Assembly: GCA_900754525.1 (NCBI GenBank) | Contig: CAAEDE010000023.1 | Location: 1-42,019 of the forward strand | Source: an uncultured Collinsella sp. | GTDB taxonomy: Bacteria > Actinomycetota > Coriobacteriia > Coriobacteriales > Coriobacteriaceae | Reading direction: 5' to 3' | DNA length: 42,019 nucleotides | Part shown: one piece after another, positions 39,296 to 42,019 of the stretch | Layout: the number at the start of each line of letters is the position of its first letter | How positions within the stretch are numbered: the stretch's first letter is position 1 | The notes under the pieces: model-generated | What the model was told of the DNA's origin: nothing | Seen by the model: only the letters and a program-made list of their open reading frames with translations | Database searches by the model: none | Made by a program: the position numbers and the translations under genes

Positions 39296-39835
39296 CTAGT
39301 AGTTCACCACCTGCTCCTCAAAGTACGCCTTGGGGTGGTTACACACCGGGCACACCTCAGGTGCCTCGGCACCAACGTGCAGATGTCCGCAGTTCAGGCA
39401 CTTCCACACCTTTACGCCCTCGCGCTCAAACACCTCGCCCGACTCAATGCGCTCGACGAGCTTGTTGTAGCGCTCCTCGTGGGCCTTCTCGACGGCGGCG
39501 ACGCCACGGAACTTCTCGGCGATCTCGGCAAAACCCTCCTCCTCGGCGGTCTTGGCAAACTCGTCATACATCGTGGTCCACTCGTAGTTCTCGCCCGCGG
39601 CGGCGTCGCGCAGGTTGTCCAGAGTGCCCGGAACGGCGCCGTCGTGCAGATATTTAAACCACAGTTTGGCGTGCTCGGACTCGTTACCCGCCGTCTCGGC
39701 AAAGATATTCGAGATCTGAACGTAACCGTCCTTTTTAGCCTTGGATGCATAGTAGCGATACTTGGTGTGCGCCTGGGACTCACCGGCAAAAGCGGTCTCA
39801 AGGTTCTTCTTGGTTTGGGAGCTCTCAAAATCCAT
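39296..39835 (-). CDS. rbr: rubrerythrin
   Basis: A 179-residue protein. ATG at 39835, with AAGGGAAG upstream. The N-terminal diiron four-helix bundle shows AFAGESQAHTKYRYYA, ESEHAKLWF and VEKAHEERY with the metal-binding Glu/His residues. The C-terminal rubredoxin domain has C146, C149, C162 and C165 (KCLNCGH, EVCPVCNH). It reduces hydrogen peroxide in anaerobes. The gene lies downstream of the Rrf2 regulator and a glycosylase on the same strand, with a 112-bp gap that could hold its own promoter. Confidence 0.95.
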   Translation of the reverse strand: MDFESSQTKKNLETAFAGESQAHTKYRYYASKAKKDGYVQISNIFAETAGNESEHAKLWFKYLHDGAVPGTLDNLRDAAAGENYEWTTMYDEFAKTAEEEGFAEIAEKFRGVAAVEKAHEERYNKLVERIESGEVFEREGVKVWKCLNCGHLHVGAEAPEVCPVCNHPKAYFEEQVVNY

Positions 39836-39947
39836 AGGTGTACTTCCCTTCAATACATGCCGCCCATAGGCTTTGAGCGGCCTTATTTTATGGTACCCCC
39901 TGCCGAAAATCTAAACCTTACAATCCTGTTCTTCAGATTTCCACGGG

Positions 39948-40853
39948 CTAAATGCTCAGCCAGCGATCGCCCTCGGCTCGGCAAAAGCCCTCACGCTCCA
40001 GGTCGGCCAGAATGCCCGCGACAAGCTCGCGCTCGACCGGCCCGCGCCCAGCCGCCGCTTCCATATCGTTAACGCCCACCACGGCATCAGCAAGCGTAAT
40101 CCCCGCCGGTTGGCCATCGCGCGCTGCCAGCAACATGCGCACGATATGCGCGCGCTTTTGGCGACGTGAGCCCTCAAACTTTGATTGACGGCTATAGCCC
40201 GCCGAGCGCCTGGACGGATTGGGCAACGTCTTTTTTAGATATGCGCCGTAATCCAGCAACGCGTAATACCACGCGCGCGGCGTGTCGGCATCATCGAGCG
40301 GCACGGCAAAGGGAGCGATCTCGTCGGTCGCCGCACCGGGGGCCGCCGGACAGGCCGCCTGAATCAGCGGCACCAGCTCGCGGTCGGGAACAGCCGGTAC
40401 ATCGGGAAAGAAGTGATGCAGAAAGACCGTGCGCACGTTGGTCTCCAGATACACGCCTGGAAGGTCAAACGCAAACGACCGGATACCTTGCGCCGTTGCC
40501 GGGCCAATACCAGGCAGAGCGACCAAGTCACGCGTCTCACGCGGAAACTCACCGTCCCAGTCCTCCACAACGCGCTGAGCGGCCTTGTGGAGCGCCAGAG
40601 CGCGTCGGTTGTAGCCCATGCCCTGCCAAGCGTCCAAAACATCGGAAGGCGCGGCTTGGGAAAGCGCCTGCACGGTCGGAAAGCGATCGAGCCACGCCGG
40701 CATACGCGTCTCCACGCGTGGCACCTGTGTTTGCTGCAACATGACCTCGGAAAGCCAAATGATGTACGGATCGCGCGTGCGGCGCCACGGAAGGTCGCGA
40801 TAACGCAGGACCCCTTCCGAACGAATCATCGAACGAAAGGGGTCCTGAATCAT
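39948..40853 (-). CDS. MutY-like HhH-GPD DNA glycosylase without Fe-S cluster
   Basis: A 301-residue protein. ATG at 40853 follows AAGGAG. The glycosylase core is clear: LPWRRTRDPYIIWLSEVMLQQTQV (E36 corresponds to the MutY acid), GMGYNRRA, and the helix-hairpin-helix LPGIGPATAQGI (residues 113-124). At the place of the catalytic Asp it reads YLETNVRTV, i.e. E137 instead of D. The C-terminal part (LDYGAYLKKTLPNPSRRS) lacks the four cysteines of the Fe-S loop found in MutY and Nth. It therefore belongs to a clusterless branch; adenine removal opposite 8-oxoG is likely but not proven. It follows the Rrf2 gene by 21 bp and is probably co-transcribed. Confidence 0.88.
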   Translation of the reverse strand: MIQDPFRSMIRSEGVLRYRDLPWRRTRDPYIIWLSEVMLQQTQVPRVETRMPAWLDRFPTVQALSQAAPSDVLDAWQGMGYNRRALALHKAAQRVVEDWDGEFPRETRDLVALPGIGPATAQGIRSFAFDLPGVYLETNVRTVFLHHFFPDVPAVPDRELVPLIQAACPAAPGAATDEIAPFAVPLDDADTPRAWYYALLDYGAYLKKTLPNPSRRSAGYSRQSKFEGSRRQKRAHIVRMLLAARDGQPAGITLADAVVGVNDMEAAAGRGPVERELVAGILADLEREGFCRAEGDRWLSI

Positions 40854-40874
40854 ATCTATGCTCCTTATGCGGCG

Positions 40875-41360
40875 CTATTCCTCCCGGCAAGCGAACGCGC
40901 AGGTGGCGTACTCGGGAAACGCGTCGCGGTCGGCGAATTTGGAATCGACGGCCGGGAACTGGCGGTGAGCGACGATGTCGCCGAGCGAAACGGAATCGAG
41001 GTAGTCGCGCATCAACGCTTGAGCTCCGGCCCACAGGGGATGATAGCAGCACGTGCCCATGCGTGCACAGTCGCCATCGGGTGCGGTGCAATCATTCATA
41101 ACCATAGGGCCCTGAACGGCCTCGACGACCTGACGAACGGTGACGTCGTCCGGACTGACCTTGAGACGCATGCCACCGTGGACGCCACACAGGCTCTCCA
41201 CAATACCGGCCTGGACCAAACCGTGCTGAATCGAACGGGCAAACGAATACGGAACATTGACCTCTTCGGCAGCGGTGCGAACAGAAAGCAAACGCTCCGG
41301 ATCCTCGGCAAGCATCGCCAACATACGAAGGGCGTAATCAGTCTTCCTCGATATGTCCAT
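40875..41360 (-). CDS. Rrf2-family transcriptional regulator, probably Fe-S or redox sensing
   Basis: A 161-residue protein. ATG at 41360 follows AAAGGGG. Residues 1-80 are the Rrf2 winged helix (MDISRKTDYALRMLAML, VRTAAEEVNVPYSFARSIQHGLVQAGIV, GVHGGMRL). Cysteines C91, C98 and C104 (with C105) lie where IscR and NsrR bind their cluster, in a C-x6-C-x5-C pattern close to their C-x5-C-x5-C. It may sense iron-sulfur status, nitric oxide or oxygen. It is the first gene of a unit with the glycosylase, and rubrerythrin follows, so an oxidative-stress role is likely. TATACT (minus strand, 41526-41521) is a candidate -10 box. Confidence 0.9.
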   Translation of the reverse strand: MDISRKTDYALRMLAMLAEDPERLLSVRTAAEEVNVPYSFARSIQHGLVQAGIVESLCGVHGGMRLKVSPDDVTVRQVVEAVQGPMVMNDCTAPDGDCARMGTCCYHPLWAGAQALMRDYLDSVSLGDIVAHRQFPAVDSKFADRDAFPEYATCAFACREE

Positions 41361-41432
41361 TTTTCCCCTTTCAAGGAATACGAACAGCTCGAACGAGCTC
41401 CGGGGCCGAGCTTGTGTCGAGACGCTAAATGA

Positions 41433-41476
41433 CCGCTAGGACATCCAAATGGTAAATCGGATATCCACTGAACGCC
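41433..41476. promoter_or_regulatory. candidate operator in the Rrf2 leader
   Basis: GGACATCC and GGATATCC flank AAATGGTAAATC, a spaced pair of near-palindromes 75-115 bp before the Rrf2 start. It could be an autoregulatory site; no further evidence is available. Confidence 0.35.
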
Positions 41477-41553
41477 GCGCTCGGAGCGAAATGCATCAGA
41501 TGCGGCCTACAGTGCAATTTAGTATAGCCTAACCCCCTGTCTCGTTGAACAGG

Positions 41554-41565
41554 TGTTGCGCAACA
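41554..41565. promoter_or_regulatory. 12-bp palindrome TGTTGCGCAACA
   Basis: A perfect palindrome within a wider imperfect one (TGAACA at 41546 and TTGTTCA at 41573). It lies in the 359-bp non-coding gap between the Rrf2 start and tRNA-Asp, upstream of the candidate Rrf2 promoter. Confidence 0.4.
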
Positions 41566-41685
41566 AAGCTGTTGTTCAGACAAATATACTTATTAGATTT
41601 TACTTGCGTTCCCGAAGGCGCGGGGATTCTGGGCGAAGATGCGCCAGGGCGATCGTTCTATCGAAACAAAGTGCATCAAACGCAA

Positions 41686-41711
41686 AAAGCCACGTCCGAA
41701 GACGTGGCTTT
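41686..41711 (-). terminator. intrinsic terminator of tRNA-Asp
   Basis: AAAGCCACGTC (41686-41696) pairs perfectly with GACGTGGCTTT (41701-41711); on the minus strand the loop is TTCG, an extra-stable tetraloop, and TT follows. It lies 8 bp after the tRNA 3' end. Confidence 0.85.
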
Positions 41712-41719
41712 AATTGCGT

Positions 41720-41797
<78 letters not shown>

Positions 41798-41843
41798 AGG
41801 CAGACGTTCGCGTTTGTTTCCGCTCGCGTGCGCTGCGGGGATT

Positions 41844-41873
41844 AGTATACACAGAAGTCTGTCCGGCGCGCAA
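41844..41873 (-). promoter_or_regulatory. candidate tRNA-Asp promoter
   Basis: On the minus strand TTGCGC (41873-41868), an 18-bp spacer and TATACT (41849-41844), 47 bp before the tRNA 5' end. Position and sequence fit a stable-RNA promoter. Confidence 0.5.
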
Positions 41874-41934
41874 CAACTTTTTTGAAAAAATTTTTCGGTC
41901 CCTCCGGGAGGGTCTCCGGGGCTGGGGGCGGGGG

Positions 41935-42019
41935 TTAAGTTTGCTGCTCTACAGTCCTGCGCAAGACGGAAAGCACATTAAGTGCTTTCCTTTGCGTGCG
42001 GAACTCGCGACAAACTTAA
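41935..42019. repeat. 85-bp palindromic element with terminal inverted repeats
   Basis: TTAAGTTTG (41935-41943) and CAAACTTAA (42011-42019) are exact inverted ends. The centre is GGAAAGCAC-attaa-GTGCTTTCC (41968-41990), flanked by CGCAA / TTGCG. It runs to the last base of the window and may extend beyond. No coding capacity. Confidence 0.65.

Overview
The window is a chromosomal piece of a GC-rich gut-type actinobacterium. The gene set (mannose-class PTS, a rubrerythrin, several GntR/UTRA regulators, FrlB-like SIS deglycases, a YitT protein, an L-lactate/L-2-hydroxyacid dehydrogenase, no respiratory genes) fits an anaerobic, fermentative member of the Coriobacteriia such as Collinsella. This assignment is inferred from gene content and codon style, not from a database search.

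Layout. (1) 1-5338: the 3' end of a tRNA-Val(GAC), then an accessory block with a DUF5710 protein, a small zinc-ribbon protein, an HNH endonuclease, an unrecognised protein and an AlbA_2/Schlafen-like regulator. The regulator's leader carries an array of TATCTCTC half-sites. (2) 5339-12131: a large M16C metallopeptidase, a hicAB toxin-antitoxin pair with a clear operator, 5-formyl-THF cyclo-ligase, MetA and an LDH-family enzyme. (3) 12132-27167: the most interesting part. Three paralogous SIS-domain sugar-amine deglycases are each accompanied by a GntR/UTRA repressor and by their own direct-repeat operators. One module adds a complete mannose-class PTS (IIAB, IIC, IID) and probably an EamA-type exporter. 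RecQ, a YitT protein, a HAD phosphatase and a single IS200-type insertion lie in between. (4) 27203-37656: housekeeping genes: a GNAT acetyltransferase, threonine aldolase, PAP2 phosphatase, Mfd, endonuclease III, an ABC exporter and RmuC. (5) 37708-42019: two unrecognised small proteins, then an oxidative-stress group (rubrerythrin, an Fe-S-less MutY-like glycosylase, a cysteine-bearing Rrf2 regulator), tRNA-Asp(GTC), and palindromic elements.

How it may work together. The PTS would import and phosphorylate an Amadori-type sugar-amine (fructose- or glucose-amino acid). SIS deglycase 2 would split it into a sugar phosphate and an amine or amino acid, and the EamA protein, which shares the operator, could export the amine. 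Deglycases 1 and 3 would handle other substrates whose transporters are not in this window. Each GntR regulator seems to have its own operator sequence, but all three operators share one layout: two ATA-starting half-sites repeated directly every 9 to 11 bp.

Intergenic DNA is rich in dispersed repeats: a family of hairpins with GGGACAGG-like loops, a TTTTCCACGCTCRT family, a 67-bp repeat pair, a nested 99-bp palindrome and two further long palindromes.
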